In this document: one piece after another, positions 55,531 to 63,482 of the stretch | Layout of the letters: each line of letters begins with the position of its first letter | How positions within the stretch are numbered: the first letter of the stretch is position 1 | From: Streptomyces inusitatus | Lineage (GTDB): Bacteria > Actinomycetota > Actinomycetes > Streptomycetales > Streptomycetaceae | Assembly (NCBI RefSeq): GCF_014651115.1 | Contig: NZ_BMWG01000028.1 | Location: 34,380 to 98,379 of the forward strand | Length of the DNA: 64,000 bases | Direction of reading: 5' to 3' | Notes under the pieces: model-generated | Database searches by the model: none | The model's input: only the letters and a program-made list of their open reading frames with translations | What the model was told of the DNA's origin: nothing | Position numbers and translations under genes: made by a program

Positions 55531-56099
55531 CGTGCGCCTTCCGTTGTGCTGATCAGGTGGTTCAGGGTGGTGACCCACTCGTTGTGCCCGGCTGCCGTGT
55601 CGGAGCGGAAGCCGGAGTCGATGAGGGTGTCGCCGTGTTTCCAGGTGAGGACCAGGAGGCCGCCCTCGGCGAGGACCTTGCCCGCGATGCCCTTGTCGAG
55701 TCTGGCTTCGCGCAGTGCGTCCATCGGGATGAAGAAGTCGGTCGCACCGGGGCGCAGGACGGTCAGTCCCGCGTCGGTGAGGGTCAGCTCGACCCGGCTG
55801 CGGACGCCCAGACCGTGGGCGACGATCCGGTCGAGCCACTGGCCGGCCGTGGTGGAGCCGTGGTAGCGGCCGGTGAGGCTGAGCCGGGGTTCGCCGGCCG
55901 TCTCGGGTGCGGCGGGCAGCTCGGGCAGTCCGGACTGAAGACTGCCGCGCCACTTCCAGCCCTGGCGCATCAGCCAGTAGACGAGGGCGATGAAGAGCAG
56001 CAGACCGACGACCCAGCCGATGCGGGCCGCCCAGTCCGTCACCTCCGCCGACTTCTTCTCGGCTGCGAGGTGGGCTGCGAGGTGGGTGAGTGATGTCAC
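55527..56099 (-). CDS. PH-like membrane protein of the pyr operon (pyrC-carA interval)
   Basis: The 190-residue protein has one N-terminal transmembrane segment (IGWVVGLLLFIALVYWLMRQ) and a C-terminal PH-like domain (HGLGVRSRVELTLTDAGLTV, FFIPMDALREARLDKGIAGK). The same gene sits between pyrC and carA in Mycobacterium (Rv1382 in M. tuberculosis, from memory), so its position is conserved but its function is not known. Both its start (GTG 56099) and its stop overlap neighbours, so it is translationally coupled into the operon. Confidence 0.85.
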   Translation of the reverse strand: MTSLTHLAAHLAAEKKSAEVTDWAARIGWVVGLLLFIALVYWLMRQGWKWRGSLQSGLPELPAAPETAGEPRLSLTGRYHGSTTAGQWLDRIVAHGLGVRSRVELTLTDAGLTVLRPGATDFFIPMDALREARLDKGIAGKVLAEGGLLVLTWKHGDTLIDSGFRSDTAAGHNEWVTTLNHLISTTEGAR

Positions 56100-57382
56100 G
56101 CGAGTTTCCCGTCGAGTACCGTTGCCCGGCCCCGCAGGAAGGTGTGGGTGACACGTCCCGGCAGCTCACGACCCCGGTAGGGGGTGTTGCGGCTGCGGGA
56201 GGCGAAGCCCGCGGGGTCCACCGCTCCACGGTATGCCGGATCGACGAGCGTCAGGTTGGCGGGCTCACCGGCGGCGACGGGCCGGCCGTGGCCGGCCAGC
56301 CGGCCGATGACGGCGGGGCGGAAGGACATCCGGTCGGCGACACCGGCCCAGTCGAGCAGTCCGGTCTCCACCATCGTCTCCTGGACGACGGAGAGGGCGG
56401 TCTCCAGGCCGACCATGCCCATGGCGGCCGCGCCCCACTCGCAGTCCTTGTCCTCGTGCGGGTGCGGGGCGTGGTCGGTGGCGACGCAGTCGATGGTGCC
56501 GTCGGCGAGCGCCTCGCGCAGGGCGAGCACATCGGCCTGGGTGCGCAGCGGCGGGTTCACCTTGTAGACGGGGTCGTAGGTGCGGACCAGCTCGTCGGTG
56601 AGGAGGAGGTGGTGCGGGGTGACCTCGGCGGTGACGTCCCAGCCCTTGGACTTGGCCCAGCGGACCAGCTCGACCGAGCCGGCGGTGGAGAGGTGGCAGA
56701 TGTGCAGCCGGGAGCCGACGTGGGCGGCGAGGAGGACATCGCGGGCGATGATCGACTCCTCGGCGACGGCGGGCCAGCCGCCGAGTCCCAGTTCGGCGGA
56801 GACGACGCCCTCGTTCATCTGGGCGCCCTCGGTGAGCCGGGGCTCCTGGGCGTGCTGGGCGACGACTCCGTCGAACGCCTTCACGTACTCCAGCGCCCGG
56901 CGCATGATGACGGCGTCGTCCACGCACTTGCCGTCGTCGGAGAAGACCTTCACTCCGGCGGCGGAGTCGTGCATCGCGCCGAGTTCTGCGAGCTGCTTGC
57001 CCTCCAGGCCCACGGTGACCGCGCCGACCGGCTGGACGTCGCAGTAGCCGGACTCCCGGCCGAGCCGGTAGACCTGCTCGACCACACCGGCGGTGTCGGC
57101 GACGGGGAAGGTGTTGGCCATGGCGTGGACGGCGGTGAAGCCTCCGACGGCGGCGGCCCTGGTGCCGGTGAGGACGGTCTCGGAGTCCTCGCGGCCGGGC
57201 TCACGGAGGTGGGTGTGGAGGTCCACCAGGCCGGGGAGGAGGATCTGGCCGGCGGCCTCGACGACCTGCGCGCCCTCGGCGGACAGGCCGGTGCCGACCG
57301 CGGCGATGGTCTCGCCGTCGATCAGGACGTCCTGCGACTCGCCGCCGAGGACCTGTGCGCCACGGATAAGGATCTTGCTCAT
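56096..57382 (-). CDS. pyrC: Dihydroorotase
   Basis: PyrC closes carbamoyl-aspartate to dihydroorotate. The 428 residues show the zinc motif LVDLHTHLREPG with H56 and H58, VTPHHLLLTDELV and CVATDHAPHPHEDK, as in type I dihydroorotases. The ATG at 57382 is two bases after the pyrB stop at 57385. It is followed by the PH-like gene with an overlapping GTGA. Confidence 0.97.
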   Translation of the reverse strand: MSKILIRGAQVLGGESQDVLIDGETIAAVGTGLSAEGAQVVEAAGQILLPGLVDLHTHLREPGREDSETVLTGTRAAAVGGFTAVHAMANTFPVADTAGVVEQVYRLGRESGYCDVQPVGAVTVGLEGKQLAELGAMHDSAAGVKVFSDDGKCVDDAVIMRRALEYVKAFDGVVAQHAQEPRLTEGAQMNEGVVSAELGLGGWPAVAEESIIARDVLLAAHVGSRLHICHLSTAGSVELVRWAKSKGWDVTAEVTPHHLLLTDELVRTYDPVYKVNPPLRTQADVLALREALADGTIDCVATDHAPHPHEDKDCEWGAAAMGMVGLETALSVVQETMVETGLLDWAGVADRMSFRPAVIGRLAGHGRPVAAGEPANLTLVDPAYRGAVDPAGFASRSRNTPYRGRELPGRVTHTFLRGRATVLDGKLA

Positions 57383-57384
57383 GG

Positions 57385-58371
57385 TTACTTGGTCTCCTCG
57401 GTACGGGCGGAAGCGGTGGTGACGGCGGGCTCTGCGCCGCCGAGCAGCAGATAGAGGACGGCCATCCGGATGGAGACGCCGTTGGCGACCTGCTCGACGA
57501 CCGTGCAGCGGTCGGAGTCGGCGACCTCGGCGGTGATCTCCATGCCCCGGTTCATCGGTCCGGGGTGCATGACGACGGCGTGCTCGGGCATCCGCGCCAT
57601 CCGGTCGCCGTCGAGGCCGTAGCGGCGGGAGTACTCACGCTCGGTGGGGAAGAAGGCCGCGTTCATCCGCTCGCTCTGGACCCGCAGCATCATGACGGCG
57701 TCGGACTTGGGCAGTACCGCGTCCAGGTCGTACGAGACCTCGCACGGCCAGTTCTCGACGCCGACGGGCACCAGGGTGGGCGGGGCGACGAGGGTGACGT
57801 GCGCGCCGAGGGTGTTCAGCAGCAGGACGTTGGAGCGGGCGACCCGGCTGTGCAGGATGTCGCCGACGACGGTGATCCGGCGGCCTTCGAGGTCGCGGCC
57901 GAGGCCCGCGTCGCGGCCGACGAGCCGGCGGCGCACGGTGAAGGCGTCGAGCAGGGCCTGGGTGGGGTGCTCGTGGGTGCCGTCGCCCGCGTTGACGACC
58001 GCGCCGTCGATCCAGCCGGAGTTCGCCAGCCGGTAGGGGGCTCCGGAGGCGTGGTGGCGGATGACGACGGCGTCCGCGCCCATCGCCTCCAGGGTCAGCG
58101 CGGTGTCCTTGAGGGACTCGCCCTTGGAGACCGACGATCCCTTGGCGGAGAAGTTGATGACATCGGCGGAGAGGCGCTTGGCGGCGGCCTCGAAGGAGAT
58201 CCGGGTCCGGGTCGAGTCCTCGAAGAAGAGGTTGACGACGGTACGGCCGCGGAGGGTGGGCAGCTTCTTGATCGGCCGGTCGGCGACGCGGGCCATCTCC
58301 TCGGCGGTGTCGAGGATGAGGACGGCGTCGTCACGGGTGAGGTCGGCGGCCGAGATGAGGTGTCGCTTCAT
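57385..58371 (-). CDS. pyrB: Aspartate carbamoyltransferase, catalytic subunit
   Basis: PyrB joins carbamoyl phosphate and aspartate to carbamoyl-aspartate. The 328 residues contain the carbamoyl phosphate-binding FFEDSTRTRISFE (STRT at 53-56), HPTQALLDAFTVRRRL and VMHPGPMNRGMEI. No regulatory chain gene (pyrI) is present, as is usual outside enterobacteria. It lies 127 bp after pyrR, and that gap contains a short GCCGGTG/CACCGGC hairpin. Confidence 0.97.
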   Translation of the reverse strand: MKRHLISAADLTRDDAVLILDTAEEMARVADRPIKKLPTLRGRTVVNLFFEDSTRTRISFEAAAKRLSADVINFSAKGSSVSKGESLKDTALTLEAMGADAVVIRHHASGAPYRLANSGWIDGAVVNAGDGTHEHPTQALLDAFTVRRRLVGRDAGLGRDLEGRRITVVGDILHSRVARSNVLLLNTLGAHVTLVAPPTLVPVGVENWPCEVSYDLDAVLPKSDAVMMLRVQSERMNAAFFPTEREYSRRYGLDGDRMARMPEHAVVMHPGPMNRGMEITAEVADSDRCTVVEQVANGVSIRMAVLYLLLGGAEPAVTTASARTEETK

Positions 58372-58498
58372 CGAGGGGCTCCGATGTGTCGGGGAGAGGG
58401 CTCGCGGGGGCGGCCGCCGGTGTCACCGGCGCGCGGGGGCGCGGCGGACATGCGGGCGCGCGGGACCCGCCGGGCGGCGGGCCGGACGGGCGGGGGTG

Positions 58499-59080
58499 CT
58501 ACTGCTCGGCGCCCGGGGCGGGAGCGGGTTCGCGGACTCCGAGCAGCACGGTGTCGCGGCCGTCCTCCTCGGCGAGCTGGACCTTGACGGTCTCCCGCAG
58601 CGAGGTGGGGATGTTCTTGCCCACGTAGTCGGCGCGGATGGGCAGCTCGCGGTGGCCCCGGTCGACCAGGACGGCGAGCTGTACGGCGCGGGGGCGGCCG
58701 AGGTCGCCGAGCGCGTCGAGGGCGGCGCGGATGGTGCGTCCGGAGAAGAGCACATCGTCCACGAGGACCACCAGCCGGCCGTCGAGGCCCTCGCCGGGGA
58801 TCTCGGTGCGGGCCAGCGCCCGGGCGGGCCGCAGGCGCAGATCGTCGCGGTACATGGTGATGTCGAGGGAGCCGACCGGGATGGTGCGGCCGGTGATCTC
58901 CTGAAGCTTGTCGGCGAGCCTGCGGGCGAGATAGACGCCGCGGGTCGGAATACCGAGGAGGACCACGTCGTCGGCGCCCTTGGCGCGCTCGACGATCTCG
59001 TGGGCGATGCGGGTCAGTACCCGCGCGATGTCGGGCGCCTCAAGAACGGGGCGGGCCACATCGGAGCTGTGCGTGTCCAT
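58499..59080 (-). CDS. pyrR: PyrR, pyr mRNA-binding attenuator/translational regulator
   Basis: PyrR is a uracil-sensing, RNA-binding relative of uracil phosphoribosyltransferase. The 193 residues include the PRPP-binding LVVLVDDVLFSGRTIRAALD (about 104-123), RPARALARTEIPG and LPIRADYVGKNIPTS. It may keep weak UPRTase activity. The ATG at 59080 has AAGGAGG within the leader hairpin. It heads the pyr operon, and its own leader contains a candidate PyrR-binding loop, so it is probably autoregulated through UMP. Confidence 0.96.
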   Translation of the reverse strand: MDTHSSDVARPVLEAPDIARVLTRIAHEIVERAKGADDVVLLGIPTRGVYLARRLADKLQEITGRTIPVGSLDITMYRDDLRLRPARALARTEIPGEGLDGRLVVLVDDVLFSGRTIRAALDALGDLGRPRAVQLAVLVDRGHRELPIRADYVGKNIPTSLRETVKVQLAEEDGRDTVLLGVREPAPAPGAEQ

Positions 59081-59093
59081 ATGAAACGGACCT

Positions 59094-59125
59094 CCTTCTC
59101 CGCCTCACGGGACGGACCTTAAAGG
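59094..59125 (-). promoter_or_regulatory. PyrR-binding stem-loop masking the pyrR Shine-Dalgarno
   Basis: On the minus strand the hairpin UCCG-loop-CGGA (59116-59099) has the loop UCCCGUGAGG, 8 of 10 positions identical to the classical PyrR-binding loop UCCAGAGAGG, and a purine-rich bulge on its 5' side. The lower stem would pair CCTT (59125-59122) with the AAGG of the Shine-Dalgarno AAGGAGG (59097-59091). PyrR-UMP binding would hide the ribosome site, as proposed for translational repression in mycobacteria. Confidence 0.65.
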
Positions 59126-59144
59126 ACGTCGAAATTGCGTCACC

Positions 59145-59150
59145 ACCGTA
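59145..59150 (-). promoter_or_regulatory. Possible -10 TACGGT of the pyr operon
   Basis: TACGGT on the minus strand lies about 65 nt before the pyrR ATG, giving a leader that would contain the PyrR stem-loop. No good -35 is seen, so the call is weak. Confidence 0.35.
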
Positions 59151-59256
59151 CCAGGGCCCAACAGGCCGCCCGGCCTCCCCCCTGGCAGAATCCGTCGCGG
59201 GAGCACGGCCCGGAAGGGGCCGGATCATGACGACAGACCGGTCCGGACCATTCGGC

Positions 59257-59286
59257 TTGACTCATCCAAGTAACGCTGCGTAACCT
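59257..59286 (+). promoter_or_regulatory. bldD promoter TTGACT-N18-TAACCT
   Basis: TTGACT (59257-59262) and TAACCT (59281-59286) are 18 nt apart; the predicted start is near 59293, about 54 nt before the bldD ATG. Confidence 0.75.
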
Positions 59287-59300
59287 CACAGTGAGTTACC
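59285..59300 (+). promoter_or_regulatory. BldD-type operator over the bldD -10/+1
   Basis: CTCACAGTGAG (59285-59295) is a perfect palindrome, and AGTGAGTTACC (59290-59300) resembles the published BldD half-sites AGTGA-N-TCACC with one mismatch. It overlaps the -10 and start of the bldD promoter, consistent with the known autorepression. Confidence 0.65.
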
Positions 59301-59346
59301 AGCCAGGCGGCGGCGCCGCACGTCGACACAGCGTCCGGGGAGCTAT

Positions 59347-59847
59347 ATGTCCAGCGAATACGCAAAACAGCTCGGGGCCAAGCTCCGCGCGATCCGCACC
59401 CAGCAGGGGCTGTCCCTCCACGGTGTGGAGGAGAAGTCCCAGGGCCGCTGGAAGGCCGTGGTGGTCGGTTCGTACGAGCGCGGCGACCGCGCCGTGACCG
59501 TGCAGCGTCTGGCCGAGCTGGCGGACTTCTACGGGGTTCCGGTGCAGGAGCTGCTCCCCGGCACGACGCCGGGCGGGGCCGCCGAGCCGCCGCCGAAGCT
59601 CGTCCTCGACCTGGAGCGGCTGGCCCATGTGCCGGCCGAGAAGGCGGGCCCGCTCCAGCGCTACGCCGCCACGATCCAGTCGCAGCGCGGTGACTACAAC
59701 GGCAAGGTGCTGTCGATCCGCCAGGACGACCTGCGCACGCTGGCCGTCATCTACGACCAGTCGCCGTCGGTGCTGACCGAGCAGCTCATCGGCTGGGGCG
59801 TGCTGGACGCGGACGCGCGCCGCGCGGTCACCCACGAGGAGAGCTGA
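59347..59847 (+). CDS. bldD: Developmental master regulator BldD (c-di-GMP-binding)
   Basis: BldD represses the sporulation regulon during vegetative growth as a dimer held together by tetrameric cyclic di-GMP. The 166 residues have an N-terminal XRE-type DNA-binding domain (about 1-75, KLRAIRTQQGLSLHGVEEKS; YERGDRAVTVQRLAELADFY) and a C-terminal domain with the ligand signature RGD-X8-RQDD at R114-D116 and R125-D128 (QSQRGDYNGKVLSIRQDDLR). The ATG at 59347 has GGGGAG 4 nt upstream. It stands divergent from pyrR, with its own promoter and operator. Confidence 0.98.
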   Translation: MSSEYAKQLGAKLRAIRTQQGLSLHGVEEKSQGRWKAVVVGSYERGDRAVTVQRLAELADFYGVPVQELLPGTTPGGAAEPPPKLVLDLERLAHVPAEKAGPLQRYAATIQSQRGDYNGKVLSIRQDDLRTLAVIYDQSPSVLTEQLIGWGVLDADARRAVTHEES

Positions 59848-59903
59848 GAGACCTCTCCAGGGCTTGATTCCCGCTCCGGCAGGAGTATGGAGAAACGTCA
59901 CAC

Positions 59904-59942
59904 CGGAAGGGCGGACCCGCCATGTGCGGGTCCGCCCTTCCG
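59904..59942 (+). terminator. Perfect 17-bp hairpin after bldD
   Basis: 59904-59920 pairs with 59926-59942 over 5 nt. It lies 56 nt after the bldD stop. There is no T tract. Confidence 0.75.
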
Positions 59943-60121
59943 CGCGTCCGCCCCCGGTGCGCATACGGAGGGCTGGCCGCCGCTCTGCGTCTCCGGGAGC
60001 CCGGCGGCGGCACCCGGCCCGCACGGCGGTCCGGCAGGGCGCGAGCGGGGCGTCTGAGACCTCCGGGGGCGGCGGGGACGCGCCCCGCGCACGCCCGGGA
60101 AACCACGCCCGGGAAAAACGG

Positions 60122-60172
60122 CGGCGGGCCCGAAGCGGACGACTGTCGTCGTCGCCGGCTCCGGGCCCGCCG
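60122..60172 (-). terminator. Hairpin after nusB
   Basis: CGGCGGGCCCG (60122-60132) pairs with CGGGCCCGCCG (60162-60172), an 11-bp stem with a 29-nt loop. It lies just after the nusB stop on the minus strand. Confidence 0.55.
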
Positions 60173-60193
60173 TGGCCATTCGCCCGCCGTCCG

Positions 60194-60622
60194 CTATTCG
60201 CGGCGCAGGTTGGGCTTCAGCTCCTTGAAACGGCCGAGCATGCCGTTGACGAAGGAGGGGGACTCGTCGGTGGAGAACTCCTTGGCGAGCTGCACCGCTT
60301 CGTCGATCACCACCGCGTCCGGGGTCCCGTCCACCCACACCAGCTCATAGGTGCTCAGGCGGATGATGTTCCGGTCCACGACGGGCATCCGGTCGATCTC
60401 CCAGTCGACCGAGTACGTGGAGATCAGGTCGTCGATCCGGGCCGCGTACTGCGCGTACCCCTCGACCAGCTCCATCGTGTACTCGGTGACCGGAGGCTGC
60501 CGGGTGTCGGTCCGTGAGTGCCGGATCCAGTCGGCGAGGACCGTCTGCACGGTCGTACCGCGCTGGTCGGCCTCGAAGAGGATCTGGAAGGCGCGCTTAC
60601 GGGCCTTGTTGCGGGCGGCCAC
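60194..60622 (-). CDS. nusB: Transcription antitermination factor NusB
   Basis: NusB binds boxA RNA with NusE (S10) in rRNA antitermination. The 142-residue all-helical protein has ARNKARKRAFQILFEADQRG, IDRMPVVDRNIIRLSTYELV and VVIDEAVQLAKEFSTDESPS, FVNGMLGRF. GTG at 60622 is two bases past the efp stop, so efp-nusB are co-transcribed. The order efp-nusB is conserved in actinobacteria. Confidence 0.97.
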   Translation of the reverse strand: MAARNKARKRAFQILFEADQRGTTVQTVLADWIRHSRTDTRQPPVTEYTMELVEGYAQYAARIDDLISTYSVDWEIDRMPVVDRNIIRLSTYELVWVDGTPDAVVIDEAVQLAKEFSTDESPSFVNGMLGRFKELKPNLRRE

Positions 60623-60624
60623 GG

Positions 60625-61191
60625 TTAGCTGTTCACCCGGCTGAGGTAGTCGCCGGAGCGGGTGTCGACCTTGATCTTCTCACCGGTGGTGATGAAGAGC
60701 GGGACCTGCACGGTGAAGCCGGTCTCCAGGGTCGCGGGCTTGGTGCCACCCGTGGAGCGGTCGCCCTGGACACCGGGCTCGGTCTCCTGGATGACCAGCT
60801 CGACCGCGGCGGGAAGCTCGACGTAGAGCACCTCGCCCTGGTGAGTGGCGACGGTGGCCGTGAAGCCCTCGATCAGGAAGTTCGCGGCGTCGCCGACGGC
60901 GGCGCGCCCGACATGCAGCTGGTCGTAGGTCTGCATGTCCATGAAGACGAAGTACTCGCCGTCCATGTACGAGAACTGCATGTCGCGGCGGTCGACGGTG
61001 GCCGTCTCGACCTTCACGCCGGCGTTGAACGTCTTGTCGACGGTCTTGCCGGACAGCACGTTCTTGAGCTTGGTGCGCACAAAGGCCGGGCCCTTGCCGG
61101 GCTTGACGTGCTGGAACTCGACGACGGACCAGAGCTGGTCGTTGTCGAGCTTGAGCACCATGCCGTTCTTGAGGTCGTTCGTGGAAGCCAC
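60625..61191 (-). CDS. efp: Elongation factor P
   Basis: EF-P rescues ribosomes stalled at polyproline stretches. The 188 residues have the three beta domains of the family, with the tip loop VKPGKGPAFVRTKLKNV carrying K33. The PGKGP form is the actinobacterial subfamily whose tip lysine is reported to act without modification, and no modification enzyme gene lies nearby. The start is GTG at 61191. It precedes nusB. Confidence 0.97.
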   Translation of the reverse strand: MASTNDLKNGMVLKLDNDQLWSVVEFQHVKPGKGPAFVRTKLKNVLSGKTVDKTFNAGVKVETATVDRRDMQFSYMDGEYFVFMDMQTYDQLHVGRAAVGDAANFLIEGFTATVATHQGEVLYVELPAAVELVIQETEPGVQGDRSTGGTKPATLETGFTVQVPLFITTGEKIKVDTRSGDYLSRVNS

Positions 61192-61253
61192 GGTTGCGGA
61201 ATCTCCTGGACTGACGCTGGTGGACGACCGGGGGCTACGGCAGTGCGCGCCGG

Positions 61254-62357
61254 CTAGAGCGCGAGCAGCTCCTTGGTCGTGATGGTGAGTAGCTCGGGGC
61301 CGCCGTCCGCCTCCTGGCGCACGACGAGCGTGTCATCGATCCGGACCCCGCCCCGGCCAGGGAGGTGAACCCCCGGTTCGACGGTGACCGGCACGCAAGC
61401 GTCCAGTTTACCCATGGCGGCCGGGGCGAGCTGCGGGTCCTCGTCGATTTCGAGGCCCACACCGTGCCCGGTGAGAGGTGCGAGGCCCTCTCCATGGCCC
61501 GCGGCGCTCAGAATCTGGCGGGCCGCGCGGTCCACGTCACGGTAGGCGGCCCCGGGCAGCAGGGCCTCCCGGGCGGCCCGCTGAGCGGCGAAGACCAGGT
61601 CGTACAGCTCGATCTGCCAGTCCGCGGGAGAGGTGCCGATCACAAAGGTACGGCCGATCTCACAGCGGTAGCCCCGGTAGTCCGCGCCGACGCAGACGGA
61701 GAGGAAATCACCCTCCTCGACCCTGCGGTCGGTGGGGTGGTGCCCCCGGCGGCCGGAGTTGGGCCCGGTGGCGACGGAGGTGGGGAAGGCGGGCCCGTCG
61801 GCCCCGTGGTCGATCAGCCGCCGCTCCAGCTCCAGGGCCAGATGCCGCTCGGTGCGGCCGACGAGGATCGACTCCAGCAGTTCGCCCAGCGCCTGATCGG
61901 TGATCTCGGCGGCGATCCGCAGACAGGCGATCTCCTCCTCGTCCTTGACGATGCGCTGCTGCTCGACGGCGAGACCGAGGTCCGCGAGGCGGAGCCGGGG
62001 CGCGACGGAGCTGACCGCCCGGTGCCGGGCGACGGTGAGATGGTGCTCCTCGATGGCGAGCGACTCCCCGGCGGTGCGGGCCAGCTCGGCGGCGGCGACG
62101 GCGGGATCGCCCGCCGAGCTGGGCAGCACGGACAGCCGCACCCGCTCGTCCGGCCGGCCGCCCGCCGGGTCTCCCGCGAGGGTGCGGGGGCAGAGCAGGA
62201 CGTCCTCGGCGGGCCCCAGCAGCAGCACCGCGCCGGGGGGCACCGCGCCGGCGAGATATCGCACATTGGCGGGGCGGGAGACGAGGACCCCGGTGCTGCC
62301 GGCGGCGGCACACCGGTCACGCAGCCGGTCGCGGCGGACCCCATACACCTCAGACAT
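61254..62357 (-). CDS. M24-family aminopeptidase P / Xaa-Pro peptidase-like protein
   Basis: The 367-residue protein has a non-catalytic N-terminal domain (about 1-135) and a C-terminal pita-bread M24 domain. Metal ligands are visible at D226 (CVGADYRGY), E233 (CEIGRTF), H298 (LTGHGVGLEI), E327 (VTVEPGVHL) and D341 (GVRIDDTLVV). The canonical family order is D, D, H, E, E; here the second and last ligands are exchanged, E and D. Substrate is probably Xaa-Pro peptides but is not proven. ATG 62357 has TACGAT 6 nt upstream and may be leaderless. It lies 62 bp before efp. Confidence 0.88.
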   Translation of the reverse strand: MSEVYGVRRDRLRDRCAAAGSTGVLVSRPANVRYLAGAVPPGAVLLLGPAEDVLLCPRTLAGDPAGGRPDERVRLSVLPSSAGDPAVAAAELARTAGESLAIEEHHLTVARHRAVSSVAPRLRLADLGLAVEQQRIVKDEEEIACLRIAAEITDQALGELLESILVGRTERHLALELERRLIDHGADGPAFPTSVATGPNSGRRGHHPTDRRVEEGDFLSVCVGADYRGYRCEIGRTFVIGTSPADWQIELYDLVFAAQRAAREALLPGAAYRDVDRAARQILSAAGHGEGLAPLTGHGVGLEIDEDPQLAPAAMGKLDACVPVTVEPGVHLPGRGGVRIDDTLVVRQEADGGPELLTITTKELLAL

Positions 62358-62363
62358 GCCCCG

Positions 62364-62369
62364 ATCGTA
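62364..62369 (-). promoter_or_regulatory. -10 element TACGAT, possible leaderless start
   Basis: TACGAT on the minus strand ends 6 nt before the ATG of the M24 peptidase gene, which lacks a Shine-Dalgarno. No clear -35 is seen. Confidence 0.45.
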
Positions 62370-62431
62370 CGAGCGGACGCCCCGTTCGGCCCGGCCAGCG
62401 CGTCCGACCGGGGTGCCCGGGGACGCGCGGC

Positions 62432-63304
62432 CTACCAGGCCGGGGGGCTGGCGACGGCGCGGGCGAGGACCTCGTCCAGGACCCGGGCGGTGGTCTCCAC
62501 GTCGTACGCCGAATTGTCGATGATCGGCAGGCCCGATCCGTACCAGCCCGCCATCCGGCCGTGGATGGCGGCGACCTCCTCGTCGGAGAGCCGGCGGTTG
62601 CCGCCGCGCTCCGCGTTCCGCTCCAGGACGATCTCCAGGCCGGGCAGCAGGACGACGGGGAGCAGCCCGGGGCCCACATGGCGCTTCCAGCCGCCCAGGC
62701 CGACGACCGGGCGGTCCGGGAAGACCGCGTCGTCGAGGATGCAGGAGATTCCGTTGGCCAGGAAATTGCGCGCGGAGAAGCCGCAGGTGCGGCGGGCCAG
62801 CCGGTACTGGGCCTCGGAGTGGTCGTTCCACCCGGTCTGCGGGTCGGCGAAACCGGCGCGCACCCATTCGCGGACGTCGTCCAGGCTGATGTGGGCGGTG
62901 GGGACGCGGCGGCGGGTCGCCCAGTGGCGGGCCACGGTGGTCTTTCCCGCGCCGGCCGGGCCGATCAGCAGGACGGCGAGGGTGGCCGTGCCGGTGCCCG
63001 CGGGCGGCACGGGCAGCGGGACCGGGCCGCCGGGCGGCAGCCGGACCGGGCCGGTGGTGTCGCGCGGTGGGCCCGCGACGGGCGGGCGCGGCGGGCCCTG
63101 CGGGGCCCAGCCGGGCGGGGTCGGCCCCGGGGGCGTCCGGGGCGGGGGCGGCACCGCGGGAGGTCCCTGCCCGACGCCCGGAGTCCATCCCGGCCCGTGC
63201 CCCGGCCCCTGGGGCGGCGGCAGCGGGGATCCCCCTGGAAGCTGCATCCGGTGCCACTCCGTCTCGTACGACTGACGCTGGTCAGGCGGAAACTCGGCTG
63301 TCAT
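62432..63304 (-). CDS. P-loop NTPase with a long proline-rich N-terminus
   Basis: The 290-residue protein starts with about 110 residues of Pro/Gly-rich, probably disordered sequence, then a P-loop domain with Walker A IGPAGAGKTTVARHW (about 114-128) and later VVLLPGLEIVLERNAERGGN. The fold looks like a small-molecule kinase, but no substrate motif is clear. I keep the ATG at 63304; a second ATG (M20) begins inside the low-complexity region. It lies between the M24 peptidase and aroQ on the same strand. Function is unknown. Confidence 0.78.
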   Translation of the reverse strand: MTAEFPPDQRQSYETEWHRMQLPGGSPLPPPQGPGHGPGWTPGVGQGPPAVPPPPRTPPGPTPPGWAPQGPPRPPVAGPPRDTTGPVRLPPGGPVPLPVPPAGTGTATLAVLLIGPAGAGKTTVARHWATRRRVPTAHISLDDVREWVRAGFADPQTGWNDHSEAQYRLARRTCGFSARNFLANGISCILDDAVFPDRPVVGLGGWKRHVGPGLLPVVLLPGLEIVLERNAERGGNRRLSDEEVAAIHGRMAGWYGSGLPIIDNSAYDVETTARVLDEVLARAVASPPAW

Positions 63305-63434
63305 GCCCTCGAACGGTACCCTCCGGGCGCGCCGTGAATCTCAGCCGATTCCCGGTCCTCATGGGCTCCAACGGCCGGGCGCGGCCCGAAGTGCCCGGCC
63401 CGGCCCGGCCGAAGCGGCACGGCACGGCACGGCG

Positions 63435-63462
63435 ACGGGGGCGCTCCGGGGAGCGCCCCCGT
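63435..63462 (-). terminator. Terminator of the aroB-aroQ genes
   Basis: A perfect 12-bp stem (63435-63446 with 63451-63462) with a 4-nt loop lies just after the aroQ stop. Confidence 0.75.
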
Positions 63463-63482
63463 ACCTACTCGTTCGTACTCGT

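Larger units (their letters stand above)
59848..60193. other. Gene-free interval, 346 bp, between convergent bldD and nusB
   Basis: It contains the bldD hairpin (59904-59942), an 11-bp hairpin serving nusB (60122-60132 with 60162-60172) and a 12-bp direct repeat ACGCCCGGGAAA (60091-60102 and 60105-60116). No ORF is supported. Confidence 0.6.
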
